Positions 1 to 8,818 of a stretch of 64,000 nt of DNA are shown one piece after another; within the stretch, counting starts at the first letter, position 1; every line of letters starts with the position of its first letter. The DNA is taken from NCBI RefSeq assembly GCF_003344925.1, contig NZ_CP031188.1, positions 2,587,001 to 2,651,000 on the forward strand. Reading direction: 5' to 3'. A model generated the notes under the pieces. The model searched no databases. It was not told the origin of the DNA and saw only the letters and a program-made list of their open reading frames with translations. This DNA comes from Flavobacterium arcticum (GTDB taxonomy: Bacteria > Bacteroidota > Bacteroidia > Flavobacteriales > Flavobacteriaceae). A program made the translations under genes and the position numbers.

Positions 1-1030
1 TGGCATAATAACAGGTGACACGCTATTTATTGGCGATGTAGGTCGTCCTGACCTTGCACAAGCACTTACAGAAGAGCTTACTCAAGAAATGCTAGCATCA
101 CACTTGTATGACTCTTTGCGAAATAAAATAATGCCATTACCCGATGATATTATAGTATACCCTAGCCATGGCGCGGGGAGTGCTTGTGGTAAGAATATGA
201 GCAAAGAAACAACTGATACACTGGGCAACCAGAAGAAAACAAATTATGCGTTACGCGCAAATATGACCAAAGAAGAATTTACAGCAGAGCTTCTTGATGG
301 GCTGGGTGCACCACCTGCTTATTTCCCTCAAAATGTAATGCTAAACATACAAGGTTATGATAGTCTTGATACTGTAATGAACAAAGGGCTTACTGCGTTA
401 AACCCGCAAGAGTTTAAAAACATGGCAGAAACTTCAGTAGCTATTATACTTGATGTAAGAACAGAAATAGATTTTGCTGCACAACATATACCTGGTAGTA
501 TATTTATAGGACTTAATGGTGGCTTTGCCCCATGGGTGGGTGCTTTAATACGCGATGTTAAACAACCCTTACTATTAGTAACGCCCGAAGGGAAAGAAAG
601 TGAAGCTATAACACGATTAGCGAGAGTAGGTTTCGATAACACATTGGGCTACCTTAATGGTGGTATAGCAGTATGGACAACAGTAGGCTATGAAACTGAC
701 AATGTTCGCTCTATAACTCCTGAAGTTTTTGCAGAGAACTATGCAAAGCATAAAATAACAGTAGTAGATTCTCGCAAACCAAGCGAATATAATAATGGAC
801 ATATACTAGATGCTCTAAATATACCTTTAGACTTTGTTAACGAACAGCTAGCAGAAGTACCTAAGGAAGAAGATTTTTACATACACTGTGCTGGTGGTTA
901 CCGCTCTGTTATTATGGCATCTATACTAAAAGGTAGAGGATATCATAATATGATTAATGTAGAAAAAGGATTTGGAGGTATAAAAAATACAGCTGTAAAA
1001 ACTACTCTTAACACAGTAGAACCTGCTTAA
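1..1030 (+). CDS. MBL-fold hydrolase with two rhodanese domains, 5' truncated by the window edge
   Basis: The reading frame is open from base 2, so the gene starts before the window. The visible start, GDTLFIGDVGRPDL, is typical of the metallo-beta-lactamase fold of persulfide dioxygenase-like proteins. It is followed by two rhodanese modules. The first (about bases 420-690) has no cysteine in its active-site loop (LVTPEG) and is probably structural. The second (about 720-990) keeps the catalytic cysteine in IHCAGGYRS. Proteins of this build oxidise or transfer sulfane sulfur in the cytoplasm. The assignment to sulfur detoxification comes from the family; the substrate is not visible here. 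The upstream zinc-binding motif lies outside the window. Confidence 0.85.
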   Translation, partial: GIITGDTLFIGDVGRPDLAQALTEELTQEMLASHLYDSLRNKIMPLPDDIIVYPSHGAGSACGKNMSKETTDTLGNQKKTNYALRANMTKEEFTAELLDGLGAPPAYFPQNVMLNIQGYDSLDTVMNKGLTALNPQEFKNMAETSVAIILDVRTEIDFAAQHIPGSIFIGLNGGFAPWVGALIRDVKQPLLLVTPEGKESEAITRLARVGFDNTLGYLNGGIAVWTTVGYETDNVRSITPEVFAENYAKHKITVVDSRKPSEYNNGHILDALNIPLDFVNEQLAEVPKEEDFYIHCAGGYRSVIMASILKGRGYHNMINVEKGFGGIKNTAVKTTLNTVEPA

Positions 1031-1085
1031 AATATAAAACTTTAAATTAATTTTCGGGTGAAGCTGCAACAATCCGATTTTTGAA

Positions 1086-1093
1086 TACTTTTG
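1086..1093 (+). promoter_or_regulatory. Promoter -7 element of the TlpA-like lipoprotein gene
   Basis: TACTTTTG matches the Bacteroidota sigma-A -7 consensus TAnnTTTG, 24 bases before the ATG at 1118. Confidence 0.6.
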
Positions 1094-1117
1094 CAGCACT
1101 AAAATAACATAATAATT

Positions 1118-2236
1118 ATGAAAAAAATTCTTTTATTTCTTGCTCTATCAGCAGCCTTTGTATCCTGTGATAAACCAGCAGAAAACGAATATGAAATTAC
1201 AGGTACTATTGCAGATGCCTCTATGGATGGTAAAAATGTAATACTTGAAAAACAAGGCGGATATACAGGCTTTACACCTGTAGATACAGTAAAAGTAGAA
1301 AATGGAAGGTTTATTTTTAAAGATACTGTTTCTGCTCCATCATTACATTTTCTTAGCTTTGAAGGAATACCTGATCAAAAAGCTAGTTTAATATTAGAAA
1401 ACGGAAAGATTACTATAGCCATAAATAAGGACACTTTAGATAACTCTATTCAAGGTGGTACATATAACAATGAAAAACTTTATGAGTACTCTAAAACAAT
1501 GAAGGCTAAAAATCAGGAAATTTCTAAATTTAAAGCTGATAATACTCCTTTAATGATGGAAGCTACCCAAAAGAATGATACAGTAGCAATGAAAAGACTT
1601 AATGATGAGTATAAAGCTATTGCTGATGACATGGAAAAAAGCACTGTTGACTTCATTAAAAACAACCCTAAAGCTTACATTAACGCTTTAATATTTCCGC
1701 GATTAATGAACTCTAGAAATCTTGATGATGCACAAATAAAAGAGCTATATGATGGTCTTGATGATGAGGTGAAAAACACAAAAGAAGGTAAAGAAATTGG
1801 CGATATGTTTGCTGCTAGCGTTGGTAATATAGCTCCTGAATTTTCTGCTCCTAACCCAGAGGGTAAAACAGTATCTCTAAAAGATGCTATGGGTAAAGTT
1901 ACCATTATCGACTTTTGGGCGTCATGGTGTGGACCTTGTAGAAAAGAAAATCCTAGTGTAGTGGCTATGTATAACGAGTTACACGAAAAAGGGCTTAACA
2001 TCATTGGAGTATCTTTAGATAAAGATGCAGATGCATGGAAAAAAGCTATTGCTGATGATAACCTTACTTGGAGCCATATATCTAACTTAAAATTCTGGGA
2101 AGATCCTATTGCTAAGCAATATGGTGTACAATCTATACCAGCTACTTTTATATTAGATGCTAGCGGAAAAATAGTCGCTAAAGACCTTAGAGGCGAAGAA
2201 CTAAAAGCTAAAGTAAAAGAACTTTTAGGAGAGTAA
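1118..2236 (+). CDS. TlpA-like thiol-disulfide lipoprotein with DUF4369
   Basis: This is a periplasm-facing redox lipoprotein. A signal sequence ends in a lipobox with Cys17 (AAFVSC). Residues about 25-130 resemble DUF4369, a beta-rich domain common ahead of TlpA domains in Bacteroidota. A helical linker follows, then an AhpC/TSA-thioredoxin fold from about 240 with the redox motif WCGPC (Cys271, Cys274). Such proteins reduce or shuffle disulfides of envelope proteins, for example during cytochrome c maturation; the partner is unknown. The gene has its own promoter and terminator and stands alone. The same DUF4369-TlpA arrangement recurs, fused to a permease, near 48.6-50 kb. Confidence 0.88.
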   Translation: MKKILLFLALSAAFVSCDKPAENEYEITGTIADASMDGKNVILEKQGGYTGFTPVDTVKVENGRFIFKDTVSAPSLHFLSFEGIPDQKASLILENGKITIAINKDTLDNSIQGGTYNNEKLYEYSKTMKAKNQEISKFKADNTPLMMEATQKNDTVAMKRLNDEYKAIADDMEKSTVDFIKNNPKAYINALIFPRLMNSRNLDDAQIKELYDGLDDEVKNTKEGKEIGDMFAASVGNIAPEFSAPNPEGKTVSLKDAMGKVTIIDFWASWCGPCRKENPSVVAMYNELHEKGLNIIGVSLDKDADAWKKAIADDNLTWSHISNLKFWEDPIAKQYGVQSIPATFILDASGKIVAKDLRGEELKAKVKELLGE

Positions 2237-2261
2237 TTTTCTAAAGCTATATAACATAAAT

Positions 2262-2287
2262 AAAAAATCTCCTCTGGGAGATTTTTT
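2262..2287 (+). terminator. Rho-independent terminator after the TlpA-like gene
   Basis: ATCTCC and GGAGAT arms around a TCTG loop, flanked by A and T runs, 25 bases after the stop codon. Confidence 0.85.
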
Positions 2288-2365
2288 ATTTATTTAACCT
2301 ACAATAAGTTACAAAATAGTTACTAAAATAGGCAAATTTATATTTGTTTAATAAAAAAACAACTG

Positions 2366-2373
2366 TATATTTG
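2366..2373 (+). promoter_or_regulatory. Promoter -7 element of tRNA-Tyr
   Basis: TATATTTG, with a TTTG -33-like element about 19 bases upstream (2343-2346). It lies 46 bases before the mature tRNA, leaving a 5' leader for RNase P. Confidence 0.6.
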
Positions 2374-2419
2374 CATCCGCATTTAGGGAATACTTCTACT
2401 AGTATTACAGCCTAAAATT

Positions 2420-2500
2420 GGGGAGATACTCAAGCGGCCAACGAGGGCAGACTGTAAATCTGCTGGGAAACCTTCGCAGGTTCGAATCCTGCTCTCCCCA
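2420..2500 (+). tRNA. tRNA-Tyr (GTA)
   Basis: The acceptor arms GGGGAGA and TCTCCCC pair perfectly. The anticodon loop CTGTAAA gives GTA, decoding tyrosine. A long variable arm and a TTCGAAT T-loop are present, as expected of bacterial tRNA-Tyr, and the discriminator base is A. CCA is not encoded. Confidence 0.95.
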
Positions 2501-2501
2501 C

Positions 2502-2537
2502 AAAAAGGGAATTATCGTAAAGATGATTCCCTTTTTT
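2502..2537 (+). terminator. Terminator after tRNA-Tyr
   Basis: A 15-pair stem (AAAAAGGGAATTATC against GATGATTCCCTTTTT, one G-U pair) with a five-base loop and a T run, directly behind the tRNA. Confidence 0.88.
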
Positions 2538-2598
2538 AATATAATAAACTTTAGAAGATATAAATATTACCTTTGTGCTCTTTATATAACTACAAAAC

Positions 2599-3450
2599 AT
2601 GAATAAACTACTTTATATATATATACTTCTCGTTATTACCCCAAGTTTATTAATAGCGCAAAATAACGTTGTTGTTCCTGACCGTTCTGATAAAACGATA
2701 TGGCAAGACTTTACTTATGATATGGGAAATGTATTTAAGGCTGCTGGGTATACCTATACAAGACCATTACATTGGCAAGGAGACGATTTTTTAAAACTAG
2801 GAGGAGTTGCTGCAAGTACCTATGGTTTGTATCTTGTAGACGACAATATTCGTCGAGAATTTTTAAACCATAAAAAAGATGTTCCTAATGTACTATTGAA
2901 TTACGGATGGTATGCAGGTAGCCCACAAAACAACTATGGTTTTACGGGAGCAGTATACCTAACAGGGTTATTTAGCAAAAACCCAAAATTAAGACGTACA
3001 GGCGTACTTTTAATATCTGCAGCAACCACAACGGGTTTTTTGCAGCAATTAACAAAATCTGCCGTTGGTAGAGCGAGACCAGGGTCTGATTTAGGGAAAA
3101 ATCATTTTCGTCCCTTTGGAGGGAGTGCAAAATATCGTTCTTTTCCTTCAGGGCACGGTGTACTAACATTTACAAATGCCCATGTAATAGCAAAACAGTT
3201 TGAAAATATTTGGATAAAAGCAGGCATCTACGCTGTAGGTATCGTGCCAGGAGCTTCTAGAATTTATGCCGATGCGCACTGGGCTAGTGATGTTTTTTTA
3301 AGCTGGGCTACAAGCTTTTTTGTAGTAGAAGCAATAGACATTTACTTAGACCGAAAATATGATGAAAAGTACAATAACAAAAAGCCGCTCAAAACATCAT
3401 TATCATTAACGTTTAATGGTAATCTTATTGGTGCAGTTTATACGTTTTAA
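2599..3450 (+). CDS. PAP2-family lipid phosphatase
   Basis: An exported or membrane-bound acid phosphatase of the PAP2 superfamily. All three catalytic motifs are visible: KSAVGRARP (Lys153 to Arg160-Pro161), PSGH (183-186) and SR-x5-H-x3-D (Ser220, Arg221, His227, Asp231). An N-terminal hydrophobic segment ending near IAQ looks like a signal peptide, so the active site should face the periplasm. The family removes phosphate from phosphatidic acid, undecaprenyl pyrophosphate or similar lipids; the substrate here cannot be read. The gene is monocistronic between the tRNA terminator and a strong bidirectional terminator. Confidence 0.87.
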   Translation: MNKLLYIYILLVITPSLLIAQNNVVVPDRSDKTIWQDFTYDMGNVFKAAGYTYTRPLHWQGDDFLKLGGVAASTYGLYLVDDNIRREFLNHKKDVPNVLLNYGWYAGSPQNNYGFTGAVYLTGLFSKNPKLRRTGVLLISAATTTGFLQQLTKSAVGRARPGSDLGKNHFRPFGGSAKYRSFPSGHGVLTFTNAHVIAKQFENIWIKAGIYAVGIVPGASRIYADAHWASDVFLSWATSFFVVEAIDIYLDRKYDEKYNNKKPLKTSLSLTFNGNLIGAVYTF

Positions 3451-3472
3451 CGCTAACAGAGCAAATACAACA

Positions 3473-3514
3473 CATAAAAAAATCCTGAACTAAATAGTTC
3501 AGGATTTTTTTATG
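3473..3514. terminator. Bidirectional terminator between convergent genes
   Basis: A 19-pair perfect stem with core ATCCTGAACT/AGTTCAGGAT, loop AAAT and matching A7/T7 flanks, so it works for the PAP2 gene and for the opposing SIMPL gene. Confidence 0.92.
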
Positions 3515-3529
3515 CTATCACGTCAGCCT

Positions 3530-4273
3530 CTATTCTTCTCTAGCTTCTCTGTATCTATCTAATCTTTTCTTAATATCATAATACTCTATTTCATAAGTGA
3601 TACTAACATTAGCAGTTATAGTTATTTCTCCTACGGCAAGTGTTTCTTGCGCCATATCTCCTGCCATCGATTTCATTTCCATAGCATACATAGGTCTTGG
3701 ATATGAGTTATTTTGAGTATTATCGCTAATTACCAACGGATATCCCAAATACATATCAGTAGCCTTTACATACTCTTCTGCTTTCATTTTAGTATCTGCT
3801 ACAGCTTTTATACGCGCTTCGCTTTCATACTGCTCTTGCTTTGATGTTTTAAACTGAATACCTTGTATGTTATTAATCCCTACATCTGTTAACCCCATCA
3901 TGATTTCATCATATTTAGACAAGTCTTTTAAATGAATAGTCATTGTTTGTGATGCTGTAAAAGAATATTTTTTTGTTTTATAATCTTGATTTCGATTAAG
4001 GTATACCCTTTGTGTTTGATAGTCTTTTTCAGAGATTTTACTTTTTTTAAGGAACTTTATTACCTTGTCTATAACAATGCTATTTTCTTTTTTTACTTCG
4101 GCGGCGTCTGTTCCGCTATTAGTCACTCCAACAGTTATTACTGCCTCATCAGGCACGACCATTATTTTACCTTCGCCAGATACGTTTATTTGTCTCGGTG
4201 CATTTTGAGCTACCGTTTGTGCCCCCATATAGGTACTTGTTACAACAAGTAAGGCTAATACAATTTTTTTCAT
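3530..4273 (-). CDS. SIMPL-domain (DUF541) exported protein
   Basis: A signal peptide of about 22 residues precedes one SIMPL domain. It shows the usual INVSGEGKIMVVPDEA start and a long alternating strand-helix body with TSKQEQYESEARIKAVADTK in the middle. It should fold in the periplasm or outer envelope. SIMPL proteins are widespread and linked to stress phenotypes, with no established biochemical activity. The length of 247 residues is normal. It may share a transcript with the rhomboid gene upstream, 56 bases away. Confidence 0.85.
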   Translation of the reverse strand: MKKIVLALLVVTSTYMGAQTVAQNAPRQINVSGEGKIMVVPDEAVITVGVTNSGTDAAEVKKENSIVIDKVIKFLKKSKISEKDYQTQRVYLNRNQDYKTKKYSFTASQTMTIHLKDLSKYDEIMMGLTDVGINNIQGIQFKTSKQEQYESEARIKAVADTKMKAEEYVKATDMYLGYPLVISDNTQNNSYPRPMYAMEMKSMAGDMAQETLAVGEITITANVSITYEIEYYDIKKRLDRYREAREE

Positions 4274-4329
4274 AGTGTTTTTTATTTAGTGTTTTTAGTA
4301 TGAATTTCAAAAGTTATACCAGTTTTACC

Positions 4330-4977
4330 TTACAGCTTTCCTGATCGTGCTAAAATAAAGAGTAACGCGATAGGCACGGCTAGTAAAACAACCATTAATG
4401 TATTATTCTGTAACATCTCTGGTTCGCGAGCAAGCGTAATAAGATAACCTGCTATAGCTCCGCCAAAATGGGCGGTATGCCCTATGTTGTCGTTCTTTGC
4501 CCTCATACCATATATAGAGTATAATAAATAACCTATACCAAAAAGGTATGCTGGGATAGGTATAGCAAAAAACAAGTACAATTTCATAGTTGGGTTTAAT
4601 AGTATAGCCGAATATAAAACCCCTATAACCGCACCCGATGCCCCAATGGCACGATAGTTATAATCATTTTTATGAAAATATAGCGTTAGCAAGCTACCCG
4701 CTATAAGGCTACCAAAATAAATAAGTATAAAAGGAAATATACCAAAATGGTATATAACTATTGGTGCAAAAAAGTAAAGCGTAAGCATATTAAAGATAAG
4801 GTGCATCATGTCGCCGTGCAAAAAAGCACTGGTTATCATGCGGTACTGCTCCCCTGCTCTAATACTACCTATATGAAACTCATACTTTCTAAAAAAAAGT
4901 ATATCATTAAATCCTTTGTAGCTCACAATGGCATTTGCCCCAATTAACAACAATAAAAAGATATCTATATCACCCAT
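4330..4977 (-). CDS. Rhomboid-family intramembrane serine protease
   Basis: A six- or seven-span membrane protein of 215 residues with the rhomboid catalytic pair: GASG (nucleophile Ser114) in one segment and HTAHFGG (His167/His170) in a later one. FLHGDMMHLIFNM (residues about 52-64) matches the conserved loop and second-segment region. It would cleave membrane-spanning substrates within the inner membrane; its substrate is unknown. It lies just upstream of the SIMPL gene on the same strand and is divergent from the acyltransferase gene. Confidence 0.88.
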   Translation of the reverse strand: MGDIDIFLLLLIGANAIVSYKGFNDILFFRKYEFHIGSIRAGEQYRMITSAFLHGDMMHLIFNMLTLYFFAPIVIYHFGIFPFILIYFGSLIAGSLLTLYFHKNDYNYRAIGASGAVIGVLYSAILLNPTMKLYLFFAIPIPAYLFGIGYLLYSIYGMRAKNDNIGHTAHFGGAIAGYLITLAREPEMLQNNTLMVVLLAVPIALLFILARSGKL

Positions 4978-5063
4978 TTAATAAATTTTTGTGTAAATTT
5001 AACTAATGATTGTTTAATACAATAAGGAAAAATCATAACAAAAGATTAATTAATAATAAAAAC

Positions 5064-5071
5064 TATATTTG
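5064..5071 (+). promoter_or_regulatory. Promoter -7 element of the acyltransferase gene
   Basis: TATATTTG ends 12 bases before the ATG at 5084. A possible in-frame TTG start at 5069 lies inside this box and is therefore unlikely to be used. Confidence 0.65.
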
Positions 5072-5083
5072 CAAAAAAGAATA

Positions 5084-5989
5084 ATGCAATTATTAGCCTA
5101 TATACTTTTATATCCACTCTTTTATTTAATTTCTATACTTCCTTTCAGGATACTATATTTTTTATCTGATATACTTTACCTTCTTATTTATCGTATAATA
5201 GGTTATCGTAAAGACACTGTAAGAAAAAACCTTGAACTTACTTTACCCCATCTAAGCGTTACTGAACGACGAAAAATAGAACAAAAGTTTTATAGTCACT
5301 TTTGTGATACCCTTGTAGAAATGGTAAAAACCATGACTATCTCTGAAAAAGAAATGAAAAAACGTTTTACGTTTGACAATATAGAACTTGTAGAAGAATT
5401 TGAGAAAAAAGGTAAGAGTATAGCACTTATATGCGGACACTATGCTAGTTATGAATGGCTTTTAGTAATGAATAAATCGCTTACTACCCATAAAGGTTTT
5501 GGTATATATAAAACCATACGTAATAAATACTTTGATAAACTGGTGCGAAAAATACGTGGCAGGTTTGAAGGTGAGCTTATAGATACTAAAAGTACTATTC
5601 CTGCTATGCTACGACACAAACGTGATCGTGTATTGGGCTATTATGGTTTTTTAAGTGACCAATCGCCAAAACTACAAAGTGCTACCCACTGGACTAATTT
5701 CTTTGGCATGGAAGTTCCTGTACACGTAGGTGCCGAGATGCTTGCTAAAAAACTAGATATGAATATCATGTTTGTAAAAGGTAGCAAAATAAAGCGAGGT
5801 TATTATAAAGCCGAATTTATTCCTTTTAATAAGAATCCTAAAGAAGTACCTAACTTTGAAATTACAGACGAGTTTATACGCCTCTTAGAACTACAAATAC
5901 TTGAAGCTCCTGAGTATTACTTATGGACACATAAACGTTTTAAACATCGTAAAAACGACCCTGCTCCTATAACTCAAACCACTGCTTAA
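5084..5989 (+). CDS. Lysophospholipid/lipid A acyltransferase (LpxL/HtrB-like)
   Basis: An inner-membrane acyltransferase of about 301 residues. A hydrophobic N-terminal anchor (YILLYPLFYLISILPFRIL) is followed by the acyltransferase core with GHYASYEW, where the usual H-x4-D/E motif lies, and later FLSDQSPK. In Bacteroidota such proteins add secondary acyl chains to lipid A or act on ornithine and other aminolipids; the sequence does not separate these. The ATG at 5084 was chosen over the in-frame TTG at 5069 because the latter overlaps the promoter. The last 23 bases overlap the convergent aminotransferase gene. Confidence 0.82.
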   Translation: MQLLAYILLYPLFYLISILPFRILYFLSDILYLLIYRIIGYRKDTVRKNLELTLPHLSVTERRKIEQKFYSHFCDTLVEMVKTMTISEKEMKKRFTFDNIELVEEFEKKGKSIALICGHYASYEWLLVMNKSLTTHKGFGIYKTIRNKYFDKLVRKIRGRFEGELIDTKSTIPAMLRHKRDRVLGYYGFLSDQSPKLQSATHWTNFFGMEVPVHVGAEMLAKKLDMNIMFVKGSKIKRGYYKAEFIPFNKNPKEVPNFEITDEFIRLLELQILEAPEYYLWTHKRFKHRKNDPAPITQTTA

Positions 5990-7463
5990 TACTATTACTT
6001 ACAGCATCGGGTGATTCGTTTTTATGTACAAACTCGTTAGTATTCCTGTTATATTTATAGTCCTCTACCCACAGCTCGTGGTTTGCAGCAAGTTCTTTTA
6101 TGCTTTTGCATACATAGGCTATTTCTTCGCTAGTAGTAGTAGGATGAATTGACATTCTTATCCAACCTGGTTTTTGTATAAGGTCGCCTTCTGTTATTTT
6201 GTTTGTCAGGTAGTGCGATTTTTCTTGGTCTACATGTAGTAAGTAATGCCCATATGTACCAGCACAACTGCAACCACCGCGGGTTTGAATACCAAACTTA
6301 TCATTAAGTAATTTTACTCCTAAATTAAAGTGTAAATTATCTATAAAAAAAGATATAACACCAAGCCTGTTATGATGTTGAGGGGCTAGTATATTTATAT
6401 TATCTATTTCGCCCAATTCGGCAAAAATGTAATCTGTAATTTCCTTTTCGCGTTTCAGTATATTATCTATACCCATTTGCTCTTTCAAGCGTATAGCTAA
6501 TGCTGTTTTTATAACCTGAAGAAAACCAGGTGTACCGCCATCTTCGCGCTCTTCAATATTATCAAAATATTTATGTTCTCCCCAAGGGTTTGTCCAACTT
6601 ACTGTACCACCACCTGGATGGTCAGGTATCATATTTTTATATAGCTTTTTATTAAACACCATTACGCCCGATGTACCAGGACCTCCTAAAAACTTGTGCG
6701 GAGAGAAGAAGACAGCATCAAGTGATTCGTCTTCATCTTCAGGGTGCATATCTATAGCCACATAGGGTGCTGAACAGGCAAAATCTACAAAACACACACC
6801 ATTATATTGATGCATTAATTTTGCAATTTGATGGTATGGTGTTTTAATACCCGTAACATTTGAACATGAAGTAACCGAAGCTATCTTTAAAGTATGATCT
6901 TTATATTCTTCTAATAATGCTGTAAAGCTGTCAAGACAAATAAGCCCTTCGGGACAGGCAGGTATAACAATTACTTTAGCAATAGTTTCAAGCCAAGAAG
7001 TTTGGTTAGAGTGGTGCTCCATGTGGGTTATAAAAACCACAGGTTTTTTCTCTTCGGGTACATTAGTGTGTGCTCTCAGGTTTTCGGGAACTTTAAGCCC
7101 TAGTATACGCTGAAATTTATTGATAACTCCAGTCATACCTGTACCATCGGTAATCAATATATCATCTGCACCAGCATTTACGTGTTTTTTTATAATATGG
7201 CGTGCCTCATGATAGGCATTAGTCATTGCAGTACCAGATACTGTAGTTTCGGTGTGTGTATTGGCTACAAAAGGACCAAAATCGTTAATTATCTTTTCTT
7301 CTATAGGGCGGTAAAGCCTTCCACTGGCAGTCCAATCAGTATATATAATTTTTTGCTTACCGTATGGCGATTCAAACTCTTGGTCTATACCAATAATATG
7401 TTGTCTGAATTTATCAAAATAATTTTCTAAACTGGTAACAATAGTGCTTTCTGCCTGTAACAT
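5967..7463 (-). CDS. Class V PLP-dependent aminotransferase (cysteine desulfurase-like)
   Basis: A fold-type I PLP enzyme of 498 residues. SPHKFLGGPGTSGVM carries the PLP lysine, THMEHHSN and SVTSCSNVTG line the cofactor site, and RGGCSCAGTYGHY near the C-terminus holds the cysteine loop seen in cysteine desulfurases. It is longer than IscS/SufS (about 400 residues), and no suf or isc genes adjoin it, so sulfur mobilisation is possible but not shown. A clear promoter lies upstream. The 3' end overlaps the acyltransferase gene by 23 bases. Confidence 0.82.
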   Translation of the reverse strand: MLQAESTIVTSLENYFDKFRQHIIGIDQEFESPYGKQKIIYTDWTASGRLYRPIEEKIINDFGPFVANTHTETTVSGTAMTNAYHEARHIIKKHVNAGADDILITDGTGMTGVINKFQRILGLKVPENLRAHTNVPEEKKPVVFITHMEHHSNQTSWLETIAKVIVIPACPEGLICLDSFTALLEEYKDHTLKIASVTSCSNVTGIKTPYHQIAKLMHQYNGVCFVDFACSAPYVAIDMHPEDEDESLDAVFFSPHKFLGGPGTSGVMVFNKKLYKNMIPDHPGGGTVSWTNPWGEHKYFDNIEEREDGGTPGFLQVIKTALAIRLKEQMGIDNILKREKEITDYIFAELGEIDNINILAPQHHNRLGVISFFIDNLHFNLGVKLLNDKFGIQTRGGCSCAGTYGHYLLHVDQEKSHYLTNKITEGDLIQKPGWIRMSIHPTTTSEEIAYVCKSIKELAANHELWVEDYKYNRNTNEFVHKNESPDAVSNSIKQWFEL

Positions 7464-7488
7464 AGTGTGTCTCTTAATTAAACCATTG

Positions 7489-7496
7489 CAAATTTA
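7489..7496 (-). promoter_or_regulatory. Promoter -7 element of the aminotransferase gene
   Basis: On the minus strand the bases read TAAATTTG, 25 bases before the start codon. Confidence 0.6.
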
Positions 7497-7524
7497 GGAA
7501 AAATATAACGATATAGTTGTTGCT

Positions 7525-8745
7525 TTATATCCCTATTTCTATTTGAAATCTTGTGTACCAATCTTGTCCCGAAGTACCATCGTAATAAGAAAGATCGTTA
7601 ATACTAAATTCTAACTGCATTTTAAATGAGTGTTCCCATATATACTTAGTAACCCCTACGCTATACTGATTAGTATCTGGTGTATAATAATGTATCTCAT
7701 CTTCTACTTTTTGAGTAGAAAACCTACCTATTAACTCATAATTGCTTGGCAATAAATAACTCAACTGCCAATCAAAACCATGCCCTGTATAGGCATATTC
7801 AATATCTGTATCATCAAGGGGGTTTACAGTAACAGGATTATCTGCTACTCGTTGCATATATGCCGTTTGAAAAGACCATCCTGCATATTTTACCATAGCA
7901 TCGAGTAGTAACGACTGCATATCGCGCTTTTCAAAAAGATCATTACCTAATTGCCCACGTGTTCTTCTTGCCTTATTGTTAAATTGATAAGCCCCTGAAA
8001 TAAGTAATTTAGGCGTGCTCTCTTTGGCAAGGTCCCCTTCAAAATAAGTTCCATTCTTTTTAAACACTCCAAAAGGATAAAACTCTGCTTTTCCTGTATA
8101 CGCAAGTCCGTTATCAGGCTCTCTGGTTGAGTTACGTCCTTCTCCCATACTTATAGCTGCTTTAAAGTTGTATGAAAACTTATCTTCATACTCATTAAAG
8201 TTATGTAGCTGTACACCAAAATCTCTGTCTATAGTAAAACGAGCATTATTTATAGTTCTGTCTGTAAGTTGTAATGCACCTGATGAGTTTATACGTTGGC
8301 GATTTCCTGGTAATTTTGTTTGCCCGAAACCAATACTCCAATGCTTATTAGGTCGATAAAAGAAAACTGCATCTCGAATAATATTTACATTATCTCCTTC
8401 ATGAACTTGCCCTACATCACCAGGAGCAAATGAAAGTTGTATAGCGTAAAGGAAGCGAGGATCTCCCACGTAGCCATCAAAACGCAATCGTAAACGGCGT
8501 ATTTGTGCATCTACAGCAGATTCTTCTCCGTCATTTTGCATATAAGTAGCTCTATTTTGCATACGGAAACGGATATTAAATTGAAAAAGACTATCTGGCG
8601 ATGTAAGTCCTAAACCTTTACCATAACTATAGTAGGGTAACGCTGACAATTTAATATCATTATTTGTTTTTGTTCTTTCAATAGTTACCTGTGCATTAGC
8701 CGAAAAGCAGCAGATAAACAAGATAATTATTAACGATTTCTTCAT
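7525..8745 (-). CDS. Phosphate-selective porin (OprO/OprP-like)
   Basis: An outer-membrane beta-barrel of 406 residues with a signal peptide ending near FSANAQ. The barrel is read from alternating polar/aromatic strands, typical phrases such as FNIRFRMQNRATY and RIRRLRLRF-like runs, and a C-terminal strand ending in I. The family conducts anions, often phosphate or pyrophosphate; selectivity cannot be inferred here. The longer reading frame begins 14 codons upstream, inside the promoter region, so MKKSLIII at 8745 was taken as the start. It is divergent from prmA. Confidence 0.8.
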   Translation of the reverse strand: MKKSLIIILFICCFSANAQVTIERTKTNNDIKLSALPYYSYGKGLGLTSPDSLFQFNIRFRMQNRATYMQNDGEESAVDAQIRRLRLRFDGYVGDPRFLYAIQLSFAPGDVGQVHEGDNVNIIRDAVFFYRPNKHWSIGFGQTKLPGNRQRINSSGALQLTDRTINNARFTIDRDFGVQLHNFNEYEDKFSYNFKAAISMGEGRNSTREPDNGLAYTGKAEFYPFGVFKKNGTYFEGDLAKESTPKLLISGAYQFNNKARRTRGQLGNDLFEKRDMQSLLLDAMVKYAGWSFQTAYMQRVADNPVTVNPLDDTDIEYAYTGHGFDWQLSYLLPSNYELIGRFSTQKVEDEIHYYTPDTNQYSVGVTKYIWEHSFKMQLEFSINDLSYYDGTSGQDWYTRFQIEIGI

Positions 8746-8763
8746 GTTGTGTTTACTTTGCCG

Positions 8764-8771
8764 CAAACTTA
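8764..8771 (-). promoter_or_regulatory. Promoter -7 element of the porin gene
   Basis: Minus-strand TAAGTTTG, 18 bases before the start at 8745. Confidence 0.6.
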
Positions 8772-8796
8772 ATATTATTTTTTGCAAAGCTTATAC

Positions 8797-8804
8797 TACC
8801 TTTG
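8797..8804 (+). promoter_or_regulatory. Promoter -7 element of prmA
   Basis: TACCTTTG, 14 bases before the ATG at 8819. The two divergent -7 boxes are only 25 bases apart. Confidence 0.65.
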
Positions 8805-8818
8805 CAAAAAATAAAAAT

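Noticed and set aside
2418..2606. 62-codon plus-strand frame over the tRNA
   Set aside because: It reads through tRNA-Tyr and its terminator; the RNA gene explains the sequence.
5069..5083. TTG start for the acyltransferase gene
   Set aside because: The TTG lies inside the -7 box TATATTTG; the ATG at 5084 is preferred.
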